64,000 bases of DNA from Cohnella sp. OV330 (GCF_900112065.1 NZ_FOKE01000010.1:124001-188000); one strand, 5' to 3'; numbered from the stretch's first letter, positions 54,417 through 63,040 are shown. Notes: generated by a model from the sequence alone, not told the origin. A program made the numbers and translations.

Positions 54417-56042
54417 CTATTGCCTTTGATTGAAGCGGTCGAGCGCCGCCTGACGAACCTTGATCGCTTCGTCGATGCCCATCCCCTTAATCGTGTCGAC
54501 GAACTTATCGAAGTTATCGATCGGCTCGGTCCCCATGATGAACTTGTTGATCATCTCGTCCCGATACGTCTTGACGTCGTTCATGATCGAGGACGTCTTG
54601 GAGCTCTCGTCCGCCGTGAGCGTGACTAGCGGCATCTCCTTGCCGTGGTCCGCCTGCGACCAGACCTGCTGCGCCTCGCGCTGCTCCGGCATCGTGAAGT
54701 ATTGCTCGATGTAGCGCTTATCCTGCACGATCGGACCATTGAAGCTGGCAAGGAAGTATTTGGCCATCGCTTGCGTGACCGGCAGCTTATCCGGGTTGTT
54801 CATGATCAGATCCGTGTATTTCGGATAACCGTTGTCCATCTTGTAGCTCTCGCCCTCGATGCCGAAGTTGAACAGCATGTGGCCCTCTTCGCCGTATTTG
54901 TAGTCGAGCCACTTGACGATTTCCTCCGGATGCTGCGCCGAGGTCGTGATCGCCGCCCCGATACCCGTGAACGGCATCGTGTACTGTCCCATCGCCTTGT
55001 CGCCCGCCTTCAGCCCCGGATACGGCGCCCCGACGAGCTGGAAGCTCGGCGTGCTGGTCTTGGCAAGGGAGGTGTAGCGGGAGATGCCGCTGCCGGGATA
55101 CGTGGACAACGAGCCGAGCTGGTTGTTCGTGACCTTGGCGTCCTTCAGCTTGCCGTCGGTCGTGGCATAGTCCTGGTCGATCAGGCCTTCCTTGTACCAC
55201 TTGGCCATGGTGGCCAGAAAATCTTTGAACGGAGGCTCGATCGGGCCGTACTTGACGGTACCGTTGTCATTGTAAAAGTCGGAGCCGATCCCCCATGCCC
55301 CTACGAACAGGTGGTTGAAATCCATATCGGCGATCGAGAACAAATAGGGGATCTCGTCCTTCTTGCCGTTCCCGTTCGGGTCCTTGTCGCGGAAGGCCGT
55401 GAGGACGGCCTCCCATTCCGCCAGGGTCGTCGGCACCTTCTGGCCCACCTTATCCAGCCAGTCCTTGCGCAGCACCGGACCGTTCACGACCGCGAGGACG
55501 GGATCGCCGAGCAGGAAGGGCATCACGTAGATATTGCCTTCGTCCGTCGTGACCAGCTTGCGGAACTCCGGATGGTCCTTCAACACCTTGGACAGATTCG
55601 GCGCGTGCGCCTCGATCAATTCGTTCAGCCGCAGAATCTGCTTCTCCTTGATCAAGCTGTCCGGCCCCTTGGCGGCGCCGCCCCACCCGTATTCGATCAC
55701 GTCGGGCAGCTTGCCCGAGGCGAGCATCAGATTGAACTGGTCCAGCTCCTGGCCGACCGGCGGGTGCTGGAAGTCCACCTTGGTGCCCGTGATCTTTTCC
55801 ATTTCCTTGTATGCGGCGATCTCGTTGTAATTTTTCATGGTGGCGGCCACGTTCGGGTTGAGCGAGACCCAGTACGTCATCGATTTCGGATAACCGACTT
55901 CCTTGGCGGGTTCCGCCCCTTTGGACGCGGCCGCAGTCGAAGCTGCGGAAGAAGCATCGTTCCCGCTGCATCCGGTCAATAACGCCGTCATCAAGGAAGC
56001 TGCCGCCGCTGACGCTGTAAGCACTTTCAGAATACTCTTCAT
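54417..56042 (-). CDS. Sugar ABC transporter substrate-binding lipoprotein
   Basis: 541 residues starting at 56042 (MKSILKVLTAS), with GGGAGGG eight bases upstream; a longer frame lacks a ribosome site. The lipobox is LLTGC, followed by a Ser/Ala linker. The mature part has MTYWVSLNPNVAATMKNYNEIAAYKEMEKITGTKVDF, a typical LplA/YtcQ-like opening, and GKLPDVIEYGWG. It is the first gene of the third sugar-uptake operon, whose upstream neighbour is an AraC sensor-regulator closed by its own terminator. The ligand is unknown. Confidence 0.9.
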   Translation of the reverse strand: MKSILKVLTASAAAASLMTALLTGCSGNDASSAASTAAASKGAEPAKEVGYPKSMTYWVSLNPNVAATMKNYNEIAAYKEMEKITGTKVDFQHPPVGQELDQFNLMLASGKLPDVIEYGWGGAAKGPDSLIKEKQILRLNELIEAHAPNLSKVLKDHPEFRKLVTTDEGNIYVMPFLLGDPVLAVVNGPVLRKDWLDKVGQKVPTTLAEWEAVLTAFRDKDPNGNGKKDEIPYLFSIADMDFNHLFVGAWGIGSDFYNDNGTVKYGPIEPPFKDFLATMAKWYKEGLIDQDYATTDGKLKDAKVTNNQLGSLSTYPGSGISRYTSLAKTSTPSFQLVGAPYPGLKAGDKAMGQYTMPFTGIGAAITTSAQHPEEIVKWLDYKYGEEGHMLFNFGIEGESYKMDNGYPKYTDLIMNNPDKLPVTQAMAKYFLASFNGPIVQDKRYIEQYFTMPEQREAQQVWSQADHGKEMPLVTLTADESSKTSSIMNDVKTYRDEMINKFIMGTEPIDNFDKFVDTIKGMGIDEAIKVRQAALDRFNQRQ

Positions 56043-56102
56043 TCCATGAACCCTCCCGTATGTTTCGTTCGCGGGCTGCTTGCTCCGCCATTTCACTTTA
56101 AT

Positions 56103-56155
56103 GAAAACAAGAGCGGTCTGCCTACAGTCCGTTGACTGAAGTCCCAACCGCTCTT
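56103..56155 (-). terminator. Terminator after the AraC sensor-regulator gene
   Basis: AAGAGCGGT pairs with ACCGCTCTT (nine pairs) around a 29-base loop that holds a second stem, CAGTC-AACG-GACTG. On the minus strand it runs into TGTTTTCAT. It lies 31 bases after the stop at 56187 and separates the regulator from the lipoprotein gene that starts at 56042. Confidence 0.75.
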
Positions 56156-56186
56156 CATATAGTCGACCAACCGTTTTTCAACCGAA

Positions 56187-58475
56187 CTAACCGTTCTTCA
56201 GCCCGCCCCCATGCCGTGCGGTTTCCCGATATTTGCCGGGCGTGATTCCCTCCAGCTTCTTGAACACGCGGATGAAGCCGATGTCGGTCGCGTATCCTAC
56301 CCGCTGCGCGACCTGCAGGACGGACAGCTCCGATTCGGCGAGCAGACGCTTGGCGTGCCGGATGCGAATCTCGGTCATATAGTCGGTCAGGTTCACGCCG
56401 TTCTGCTTTTTGAAAAAACCGGAAATGTACTGCGGCGTCATGCCGAAGTGGTCGGCGATCGAAGTCAAACTTAGCCCGTTGTGCGCCAGGTTATCCGTTA
56501 TGTACTGCTTGAGGTTGTCGCTCAGCCGGTCCTTCTGGTCCGTCCTCGCCTCCAGGACGCTGTCGCAGACGGCCCGGCAAAGCGACTTGAGCCGGCCGAG
56601 CATGTCCTCCGCGGACTTGCCCGCCGCCACGAACTTGGCGGGATCTTGGACGGCCGCCGGCAGCTGCCGCTCGCCGAGCTTCAGCGCGTAGATCACCTTG
56701 AGCATCGTGCCGAGCAGATCGAAGAAAAGCGCTTTGCCCATCTCCGGCGTAATCGCCCGGCTCCCCATGTTCGTCTCGTACAGCTCGTCAAGCAGCCGCA
56801 GGGCGTCGTCGCATGCGCCGCTTTTCATATAGTTGATGAGCTGCGACTCGATCTCCATCGGATAGTCGTAGTAGCTCCGCTCGCTCCTGTCGATCTGCTC
56901 GTAATAAATCACGGAATCGGAACCGTGGATGATCCGATAGTCCAGCGCGTTCACCGCCTCCGTGTAGCAGCGGCTGGCCTCCCGCAGGCCGGAACGGACC
57001 GAGCTGATCCCGATGACGATTTTCATATGGAATCTTTCTTCGACGACCATCTTCAGGCTCTGGACCAGCTCGTCCAGATTGTCGCCGCTATCCGGCACGC
57101 TTAGCAGCAGCGCCAGCCGGTTCAGCTCCATTTCGGCCGCGTAGCCGCTCTCTCCGATGAATTCGCTGCTCACGTTGAACAGAAACCGCACGAGCGCCCA
57201 GTCCCATTCGCCGCCGTCGCGCATGAATTCGCCGCTCTCGTCCAGCTCGACGAGCATGACCCTTACTTGCTCATGCGGGAAGCGAATGCCCATGAAAGCG
57301 AGCGATTCCTTCGTCAGCGCCGCCGTCTCCGCTTGCCCCTTGAGCAGCCGGGAGAGAAAGTGGGCGCGCACGACGGGAATGTACGCGTTCAGCTGTTCCT
57401 TGGCCTCCTCGCTGTCCGCCAATGTCTGGGCGATCGACGTCTTGATGAATTCATACTCGTTCAACTGGGCGGGCCGCTCTGCCGTTTTTCCCTTCATCAG
57501 GGCGAATACCAAGTCCTTGATCGGGCTGTAGCTCCGATAAGCCATCCAATAGGCCGCCAGCGTCCCTGCCCCCACGGCAAGTCCGAGCAGCAGCAAGGCC
57601 CACACTTTGATATCGTGCACCCGGGCAAGCACGACCTTCTCGGGTACGATGGATATGTACTTCCAGCCGCTTTTTCCCGTCGTAAACGAGATCAGGTCCG
57701 CGTCGTCCTTCTTATAACCGTTGCCCGTTCGGAGCCATTCGTCCCGGAAGCCCTCCGGCAGCTGCCCGCTGCCCGACGAAGACAAGATGACCCTGTCATT
57801 CTCGTCTAAAATAAACATGGAGCCGCTGTTCGCCCATTCGATCTGCTTCAGCAGGTCAAAAAATTGCCGGTCCTCGATCATCATCACCAAGGTGCCCCAG
57901 ATGTGCTGCTCGTCCCCCAGCGGCAGAGATACCGCGCATAAAATCACGTTCTTCGTGGACGCATCCACCTTCAGCTGCTGCACGGGCCAAAACGTCTTGA
58001 AGTGGTATTCTCCCAGCAGCTCGGAACGGATCCGGCTCATGCTCATCCCGGGGAACATGTAAAGCTCGTTAAAGTATAAGTTTGTATCCGTTTTCATAGA
58101 TGGCGTCAAAATGACGTCCTGCTCGCGCAAATGGATAAAGAAATCATCGACGAAGCCGGTGCCGCTGCGTATATTCTTAAGCGCCTGCACCGCCTCTTGA
58201 TACTGGATGTACTTGCCGCTCTCTTCGATCGTCCACATCGTCTGCAGCTTGGGATGCGTGGCGATCTGCACGATCAGTTGATCGATATCCATCAGATGGT
58301 TGTCGGCGACCTGACGGACCTGCTCCAGCATCGCCAGATTCGAACGGCTCGCACTTCCGATCATCCGGGTCTCCATTCGCGTGTAGAGGACGACCGAAAA
58401 GGTGACGGGAATGATCAGAATGACGATATACGAGAGCCATAGCGTCAAAAAAACGCTTTTGCGATTGCGCAGCAC
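56187..58475 (-). CDS. Membrane-anchored AraC-family sensor-regulator
   Basis: 762 residues. The GTG at 58475 (VLRNRKS) is chosen because GGAGGAG lies five bases upstream. The longer frame has no such site. A transmembrane helix (LTLWLSYIVILIIPVTFSVVLY) is at about 10-30, a Cache-like sensor follows, a second helix (WALLLLGLAVGAGTLAAYWMAY) lies at about 290-312, and an AraC helix-turn-helix closes the protein (LTSIADHFGMTPQYISGFFKKQNG; VLQVAQRVGYATDIGFIRVFKKLEG). It probably senses the sugar imported by the downstream transporter and activates that operon. Confidence 0.88.
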   Translation of the reverse strand: MLRNRKSVFLTLWLSYIVILIIPVTFSVVLYTRMETRMIGSASRSNLAMLEQVRQVADNHLMDIDQLIVQIATHPKLQTMWTIEESGKYIQYQEAVQALKNIRSGTGFVDDFFIHLREQDVILTPSMKTDTNLYFNELYMFPGMSMSRIRSELLGEYHFKTFWPVQQLKVDASTKNVILCAVSLPLGDEQHIWGTLVMMIEDRQFFDLLKQIEWANSGSMFILDENDRVILSSSGSGQLPEGFRDEWLRTGNGYKKDDADLISFTTGKSGWKYISIVPEKVVLARVHDIKVWALLLLGLAVGAGTLAAYWMAYRSYSPIKDLVFALMKGKTAERPAQLNEYEFIKTSIAQTLADSEEAKEQLNAYIPVVRAHFLSRLLKGQAETAALTKESLAFMGIRFPHEQVRVMLVELDESGEFMRDGGEWDWALVRFLFNVSSEFIGESGYAAEMELNRLALLLSVPDSGDNLDELVQSLKMVVEERFHMKIVIGISSVRSGLREASRCYTEAVNALDYRIIHGSDSVIYYEQIDRSERSYYDYPMEIESQLINYMKSGACDDALRLLDELYETNMGSRAITPEMGKALFFDLLGTMLKVIYALKLGERQLPAAVQDPAKFVAAGKSAEDMLGRLKSLCRAVCDSVLEARTDQKDRLSDNLKQYITDNLAHNGLSLTSIADHFGMTPQYISGFFKKQNGVNLTDYMTEIRIRHAKRLLAESELSVLQVAQRVGYATDIGFIRVFKKLEGITPGKYRETARHGGGLKNG

Positions 58476-58543
58476 CGCGACTCCTCCCTCGGGTACGGAA
58501 TGACACAGCCACGTTGTTAGAACTGCGATTAGGCCTTCCGTTC

Positions 58544-59326
58544 TTATAAATAGCGCGAGACGAAGTGTCGGTAGGGAGAAGCAGCCGGGATCGCATTCGC
58601 CAGCCGAGTCAGGCAGGCTTGCATCTCTCCGAAGCACGTTCTGCCCAGCCAATCTTCCTCCAGCAGCTCCTCGGGCAGCATGGGATCGCTCAGACTCAAG
58701 TCTGCCATTCTCTCCCCCAATTCCAGGAAGCGAACGAAAGCAGACAAACCGTCATCCGAATCTCCGATCTGCGCAGCGGCGATCGCCGGCAGGAATTCCG
58801 ATCGCAGCCAAGCGAGCTGCTTCTCGTAAGTCTCGTTCAACGCGTCCAAGCGCCACAGCTGCGTGGCTTGCCGAGGGGTTGGGGCTCCGTGGACGAACGC
58901 GCCTCTCGACAGGGTCACCCGATCGGCCAAGCCATGATGCTCCGCGAAGCGGAGCGCTTCTGCCGCGTAATCCCAAGGCGAGATATAGACGCTCTTATAT
59001 AAACCCCCGAAGCCAAGCTGCAGCAGATCGCCGCGGAACGCGTCGCGTTTCTTCCGTTCCGTCTCCGGCACCTCGAACAGGACGCTCAGCCACCGCCCGT
59101 CCCAGCGCCGATCGAGGAGCTGCGGTTTGCTGTTGATTCCCGTGAGGAAGCTCATGCCCGCCTTCGTGAGCGAATAGCGCGAGCGTTCCGGGGAGTGGAC
59201 ATAGCCTTCCCTTTTAAGCTTCGCGAGCGCGTTCCGGACGATGTGATGATCGACGCCCCGCGCCTCGTATATCTCGACAAGGAGTTTCACGTCGATGCTC
59301 TCCGCCGAGGAGATCAGAAATAGCAC
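58544..59326 (-). CDS. PaaX-family-like transcriptional regulator
   Basis: A 260-residue protein starting with GTG at 59326, with GGAG six bases upstream. Residues 1-70 are a winged helix (EARGVDHHIVRNALAKLKREGYVHS). The middle (RRWDGRWLSVLFEVPETERKKRDAFRGDLLQLGFGGLYKSVYISP) is the PaaX hallmark, and the C-terminal part resembles the PaaX_C domain. PaaX proteins repress aromatic catabolism genes by sensing CoA esters, but no such genes are here. It lies 68 bases upstream of the AraC sensor gene on the same strand. The effector is unknown. Confidence 0.72.
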   Translation of the reverse strand: MLFLISSAESIDVKLLVEIYEARGVDHHIVRNALAKLKREGYVHSPERSRYSLTKAGMSFLTGINSKPQLLDRRWDGRWLSVLFEVPETERKKRDAFRGDLLQLGFGGLYKSVYISPWDYAAEALRFAEHHGLADRVTLSRGAFVHGAPTPRQATQLWRLDALNETYEKQLAWLRSEFLPAIAAAQIGDSDDGLSAFVRFLELGERMADLSLSDPMLPEELLEEDWLGRTCFGEMQACLTRLANAIPAASPYRHFVSRYL

Positions 59327-59387
59327 TTGCTTCTCCAGCGATATCAGTGTGTCTCGCCCCCAGCATAAAAAATCGACGCAAAAACAA

Positions 59388-59416
59388 TTGACAGGTCATG
59401 TCGGTAATTATAATAT
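59388..59416 (+). promoter_or_regulatory. Strong sigma-A promoter of the UPF0173/AEC unit
   Basis: TTGACA (59388-59393) and TAATAT (59411-59416) are 17 bases apart, nearly consensus. The hydrolase start at 59465 lies 48 bases downstream, with GTGAGGG before it. The AT-rich spacer also separates this gene from the divergent PaaX-like gene. Confidence 0.8.
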
Positions 59417-59464
59417 GAATTAACACGAACGTACAAATTTTTATTATAAAAGTGAGGGATTCAT

Positions 59465-60154
59465 ATGCACATCCGCTATCACGGGCATTCCTGCATTCAG
59501 TTGACCGACGGGGCTCACTCCGTCCTGGTCGATCCCTTCATTAGCGGGAATCCCCATGCCGCGACGAAGGCAGAAGACATTCAAGTCGGGCATATTCTCC
59601 TGACGCACGGTCACGACGATCATATCACCGATGCCGTATTCGTTGCAAAGAGAAACAACGCTCCGATCGTGGCCGTAGAGGAGCTGGCCGAATTCATGGC
59701 GGGACAGGGGGTATCCGCGGAACCGATGCACGTGGGAGGAAAATGGACATTCCCGTTCGGCCGCCTCTACCTGACGCAGGCCACGCATACTTCTTCCGTG
59801 CGAGCGCCGGACGGACAGCGAATTTATGCCGGCGTTCCCGTCGGTTTTATCGTCGAGATGGGAGGCAAAGTCGTCTATCACGCCGGGGATACGGGCCTAT
59901 TCGGGGATATGCGCCAGCTCGGGGAACGGTTCGATATCGATGTCGCGTTCCTGCCGATCGGCGGACGGTTCACGATGGGACCGGAAGAGGCGCTGTTGGC
60001 AGCGGAATGGCTCCGCGCGCGGCACGTCGTGCCGATTCATTACGATACCTTTCCGCCCATCCGCCAGGATGGCGAGGGATTCGTCCGAAGACTGAACGAC
60101 ATGGGAATGAAGGGAACGGCCATGAAGCCGGGATCCGAGCTGACTATCAATTAA
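59465..60154 (+). CDS. UPF0173 metal-dependent hydrolase (YtkL-like)
   Basis: A 229-residue metallo-beta-lactamase-fold protein. The N-terminus MHIRYHGHSCIQLTDG is the family signature. The metal motif is LTHGHDDHI, with further ligands in GDTGLFGD and the C-terminal VPIHYDTFPPI. The length fits the family (about 225-230). It acts in the cytoplasm, and the substrate is not established for the family. It is followed after 30 bases by the AEC transporter, so they are co-transcribed. Confidence 0.9.
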   Translation: MHIRYHGHSCIQLTDGAHSVLVDPFISGNPHAATKAEDIQVGHILLTHGHDDHITDAVFVAKRNNAPIVAVEELAEFMAGQGVSAEPMHVGGKWTFPFGRLYLTQATHTSSVRAPDGQRIYAGVPVGFIVEMGGKVVYHAGDTGLFGDMRQLGERFDIDVAFLPIGGRFTMGPEEALLAAEWLRARHVVPIHYDTFPPIRQDGEGFVRRLNDMGMKGTAMKPGSELTIN

Positions 60155-60184
60155 CCGCAGTTGGCGGAACGAGGGGCGAGAGCG

Positions 60185-61105
60185 ATGCCGATCCTTTATA
60201 CCTTTTATCACATAATGTTGCCCATCTTGATTCCCATTGGCATCGGGGCGCTGCTGCACAGGAAGTTTAAATTCGAGCTTGGCAGCTTCTCCAAGCTGAT
60301 CCTGAACTATTACGTTCCCGCGCTCGCTTTTGTCAAAATTTACGAATCAAAGCTGTCGGCGGGGCTGGTCGTGTCCGTATTCGGTTTTTTGCTGCTTCAA
60401 TTCATCGTTATCGTCATGATCGGATATGGCGTCAGCCGCGTCATGGGCTATTCAAGACCGATGGCCGCAAGCTTCTCGAACAGCGTCTCCTTGACGAACA
60501 ACGGGAATGTGGGTATCCCCATCAACGCCATGGCCTTCAAGCAGGATCCGTTCGCCATGTCGATCCAGGTCATCGTGGTCGTCTTCGAGCTGTTCGCCAC
60601 CTTCACGTTCGGGCTGGTGAATGCCAGCAAAGCGACCGCAGGCCTGAAGGGCGCGTTGATTCAATTCTCCAAGATGCCGGTCCTGTACGCCATCGTGGCA
60701 GGCTCCCTGCTTCGCGTCTTCGACATTCCTCTCCCCGAGCCCATCGTGACGCCGCTGGATCAGATCGCTGCCGGCATGCTGTCGTTCGCCCTCGTGTCCA
60801 TCGGCGCGCAGATGGCGTCGGCGAAGCTTCAGCAGAACACCTCGGCCGTTCTTCTGAGCAGTCTCGTCCGACTGGTCGTCTCGCCGCTCTGCGCTTTCGC
60901 ATTGATCCAACTGCTGCAGCTTCACGGCGTTGCCGCTCAAGCCTTGTTTATCGCCAGCGCGATTCCCACCTCGCGCAACAGCGCGGCGCTGGCGTTGGAA
61001 TACGGCAACGAGCCGGGGTTTGCCGCTCAAGCGGTGCTCTTATCCATGCTGCTCAGCAGCGTGACGCTTACCGTAGTGGTCGATATGGCCATGCGGTTAT
61101 TCTGA
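60185..61105 (+). CDS. AEC-family transporter (auxin efflux carrier-like)
   Basis: 306 residues. The ATG at 60185 (MPILYTF) has GAGGGG eight bases upstream; the earlier in-frame start is weaker. Ten hydrophobic segments in two sets of five are visible, with the conserved NNGNVGIPI after the third or fourth helix and the crossover Asn/Pro in ASAIPTSRNSAALA. The family moves small organic anions such as malate. Co-transcription with UPF0173 gives no clear substrate. It converges with the GyrI-like gene, only 14 bases apart. Confidence 0.88.
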   Translation: MPILYTFYHIMLPILIPIGIGALLHRKFKFELGSFSKLILNYYVPALAFVKIYESKLSAGLVVSVFGFLLLQFIVIVMIGYGVSRVMGYSRPMAASFSNSVSLTNNGNVGIPINAMAFKQDPFAMSIQVIVVVFELFATFTFGLVNASKATAGLKGALIQFSKMPVLYAIVAGSLLRVFDIPLPEPIVTPLDQIAAGMLSFALVSIGAQMASAKLQQNTSAVLLSSLVRLVVSPLCAFALIQLLQLHGVAAQALFIASAIPTSRNSAALALEYGNEPGFAAQAVLLSMLLSSVTLTVVVDMAMRLF

Positions 61106-61119
61106 GAGGCATGAACCGA

Positions 61120-61614
61120 TTAACGTATCGCGATATAAATCTCGACTTGCCCGTCGTCCGGATCGACGTTCGAACCGTAATACTCAAAATCGCCCGTAAA
61201 GATCCGCTCGTTGCCGGGTTGCTGCGACCACTGCCAAATCTCCCCCCATGTCCGCTGCACCGCCTCGATGACCGGCCCTCTCTCCGTGACGAATACGGCG
61301 TATTTGGCGGCAGGCACGACAAAGGTTTTAACCGACTCCACATGTATAATCGGCATTGACTCCCCCACGTGCACGCCGACCATGACTTCATACGTTCCGA
61401 GATGGCCCTGCTCGTAATTGAAGTAGCAACCGTAGAGACCCGGAGATAATATATGCGCTCCCAGTTGCGCTTCGATCCGATTCGCGTAAAACCGCTCATA
61501 CAGCTTCCCTATTTTGCCTGCACCGCTTAGTTCCGCCGCATTGGTCGTGACGGTGCTGATTCCGGCCAAGAGGAAGGATGGTCGTTCCTCAATACGTACG
61601 GGTTTTTGATTCAT
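61120..61614 (-). CDS. GyrI-like small-molecule-binding protein
   Basis: 164 residues, a single GyrI/AraC-effector-binding domain (VRIEERPSFLLAGISTVTTNAAELSGAGKIGKLYERF; EVMVGVHVGES; YIAIR at the end). The ATG at 61614 has GGGAG nine bases upstream. No DNA-binding domain is present, so it may act as a ligand sink or partner. It follows a WYL regulator gene on the same strand and is separated from it by a palindromic hairpin that may be an operator. Confidence 0.82.
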   Translation of the reverse strand: MNQKPVRIEERPSFLLAGISTVTTNAAELSGAGKIGKLYERFYANRIEAQLGAHILSPGLYGCYFNYEQGHLGTYEVMVGVHVGESMPIIHVESVKTFVVPAAKYAVFVTERGPVIEAVQRTWGEIWQWSQQPGNERIFTGDFEYYGSNVDPDDGQVEIYIAIR

Positions 61615-61656
61615 GGTCAATCACTCCCTTATCTGCATGCGCCCAGTATAAACAAA

Positions 61657-61684
61657 CCAACCTGACAGCTTCCTGTCAGGTTGG
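61657..61684 (-). promoter_or_regulatory. Perfect palindrome between WYL and GyrI-like genes, operator or terminator
   Basis: CCAACCTGACAG-CTTC-CTGTCAGGTTGG is a 12-pair perfect inverted repeat that includes the stop codon of the WYL regulator. On the minus strand it is followed by TTTGTTTAT, which would make a terminator. A TATACT box (61645-61650) lies immediately beyond, 31 bases before the GyrI-like start, so a repressor binding the TGACAG...CTGTCA palindrome could equally control that gene. Confidence 0.7.
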
Positions 61685-62632
61685 CGAGCGGCTTTTATAT
61701 TTTTCTGCGATATGCGCAGCGCGGCTGGCGATGATCTCTCGCAGATGGGCAGGCGCCATCACCTCTACGTGATGCCCCAAGCCGAGAATGAACCGGTACA
61801 GCCATTCGTCTTCCGGATAGGCCTTCTTCACCTGCCATCTGCCGTCCGCCGCCAGCGAGAGTTCCTCGATGCTGAACCACTCCTCCGCCAGATGACGGGC
61901 ATCGTCGTCGAAGCGCAGGACGATCTCCTTCACCTGAGGCAGCTCGCCGCCCGAGCTTCGGACCGAGACGGGCGCCTCCGACGGGAGCTGCCGACGGACG
62001 AATGTCCGCCCCGGGGCGATCTCGAGGTCTTTCATTCGCAGCAGCTTGAACAGTCTGAACTGCTCCTTTTCCAGACAGTAGGCTTGCAGGTACCACTGCC
62101 TTCCCTTTAACACGAGCGTATGCGGCTCGATCTGCCGGCGCGATAGCTCGCCCTCTGCGTTGGAATAGGTGAGTCCCACGGTTAGGCAGCTATCTATCGC
62201 CTCTTTTAACAGCTGCAATTTGGGCTGCAGCCGCTCGTTGCCGTCCCAAGGCGCATAGTCGATCCAAACGCTGCTCGTCTTATGGCGGAATTCCTCGGCA
62301 CGATCGGGCGGGACGACGCTGTTGATCTTCTCCATGAGACTCTGATGCTGCTCGCTGCCGTATGAGGTCGAGATGCTTCTGAGCGCGGTGACGATGGCGG
62401 CAAGCTCGTCGTTGGTCATCACGTTGCGATCCAGACGGTAGCCTTCCGTCAGCCCGATGCCGCCGTTCGTTCCCTGGTAAGTGACGACGGGAATGCCGGC
62501 TGCATGAATGGCTTCGACATCGCGGTAGATCGTCCGAACGGACACTTCGAACCGCTCGGCAAGCTCCTTGGCTTGCACGATGCGGCGATTCATCAGAAGG
62601 ATGATGATGGACAACAATCTCTCTAGTTTCAC
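61676..62632 (-). CDS. WYL-domain transcriptional regulator (YafY-like)
   Basis: 318 residues. The N-terminal winged helix reads RLLSIIILLMNRRIVQAKELAERFEVSVRTIYRDVEAIHAAGIPVV, the form of the HTH_11/DeoR-like head of YafY proteins. A WYL domain occupies about 140-220 (SRRQIEPHTLVLKGRQWYLQAYCLEKEQFRLFKLLRMKDLEI), and a WCX C-terminal domain follows. Such regulators sense nucleotide or small effectors. It probably regulates itself and the downstream GyrI-like gene. A promoter lies 36 bases upstream of its ATG. Confidence 0.88.
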   Translation of the reverse strand: MKLERLLSIIILLMNRRIVQAKELAERFEVSVRTIYRDVEAIHAAGIPVVTYQGTNGGIGLTEGYRLDRNVMTNDELAAIVTALRSISTSYGSEQHQSLMEKINSVVPPDRAEEFRHKTSSVWIDYAPWDGNERLQPKLQLLKEAIDSCLTVGLTYSNAEGELSRRQIEPHTLVLKGRQWYLQAYCLEKEQFRLFKLLRMKDLEIAPGRTFVRRQLPSEAPVSVRSSGGELPQVKEIVLRFDDDARHLAEEWFSIEELSLAADGRWQVKKAYPEDEWLYRFILGLGHHVEVMAPAHLREIIASRAAHIAEKYKSRSPT

Positions 62633-62667
62633 TTCGTGCCCCCCTGGCGCGGTCTCGCTTTTGATCT

Positions 62668-62697
62668 ATTCTATAGGGTATTTGGTAATTCCGGCAA
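62668..62697 (-). promoter_or_regulatory. Promoter of the WYL regulator gene
   Basis: On the minus strand TTGCCG (62692-62697) and TAGAAT (62668-62673) are 18 bases apart. AATTGCCGGAATT across the -35 is an imperfect palindrome that could serve autoregulation. The rest of the 62698-63010 spacer is occupied by the repeat cassette at 62774-62958. Confidence 0.5.
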
Positions 62698-62773
62698 TTC
62701 AAGTAGGCTCACCATCCAGACAGTAGCCCTCACCCCTGTTCTCTAAGGTCAGCACCTGCCCCCCTCCTTGCCG

Positions 62774-62958
62774 CCTATCACGCAAAAGTGCAGGATCGCT
62801 GTCACCGCCATCCAATCGTCCCGCCTATCGCGCAAAAGTGCAGGATTTTTCCCCAAATTACGCTTGTTTTCGCCCAAGGAACCCAGCTACCATGCACTTT
62901 TGCGCGGTCGACTGCACATTAGCGCCATTCTGGCCGGGAATGCTGCACTTTTGCAGGA
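62774..62958. repeat. Dispersed repeat cassette, copy B
   Basis: The motifs of the cassette at 50518-50703 recur in the same order, orientation and spacing: direct motifs from 62774 and 62824 (50 apart), an inverted copy TGCACTTTTGCGCG from 62893 (69 further) and TGCACTTTTGCAGGA from 62944 (51 further). DNA between the motifs is only partly alike (shared pieces such as TCGCCCAAG and TACCATGCAC). No gene is supported in 62633-63118. Confidence 0.9.
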
Positions 62959-63010
62959 TAGCGAGGATACCGCGCTCCCTACAAGAGGGCAGCCCCTTGG
63001 CAACGACACA

Positions 63011-63040
63011 TTGACAACGCTTTAAATCCCTGTGTATGAT
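63011..63040 (+). promoter_or_regulatory. Sigma-A promoter of the VOC/TolB-like unit
   Basis: TTGACA (63011-63016) and TATGAT (63035-63040) are separated by 18 bases. The VOC start at 63119 lies 78 bases further, leaving a leader of about 70 bases with no obvious structure. Confidence 0.7.

Noticed and set aside
54645..55982. 445-codon plus-strand open frame opposite the third binding lipoprotein
   Set aside because: Same shadow effect of high GC; the minus-strand lipoprotein is unmistakable.
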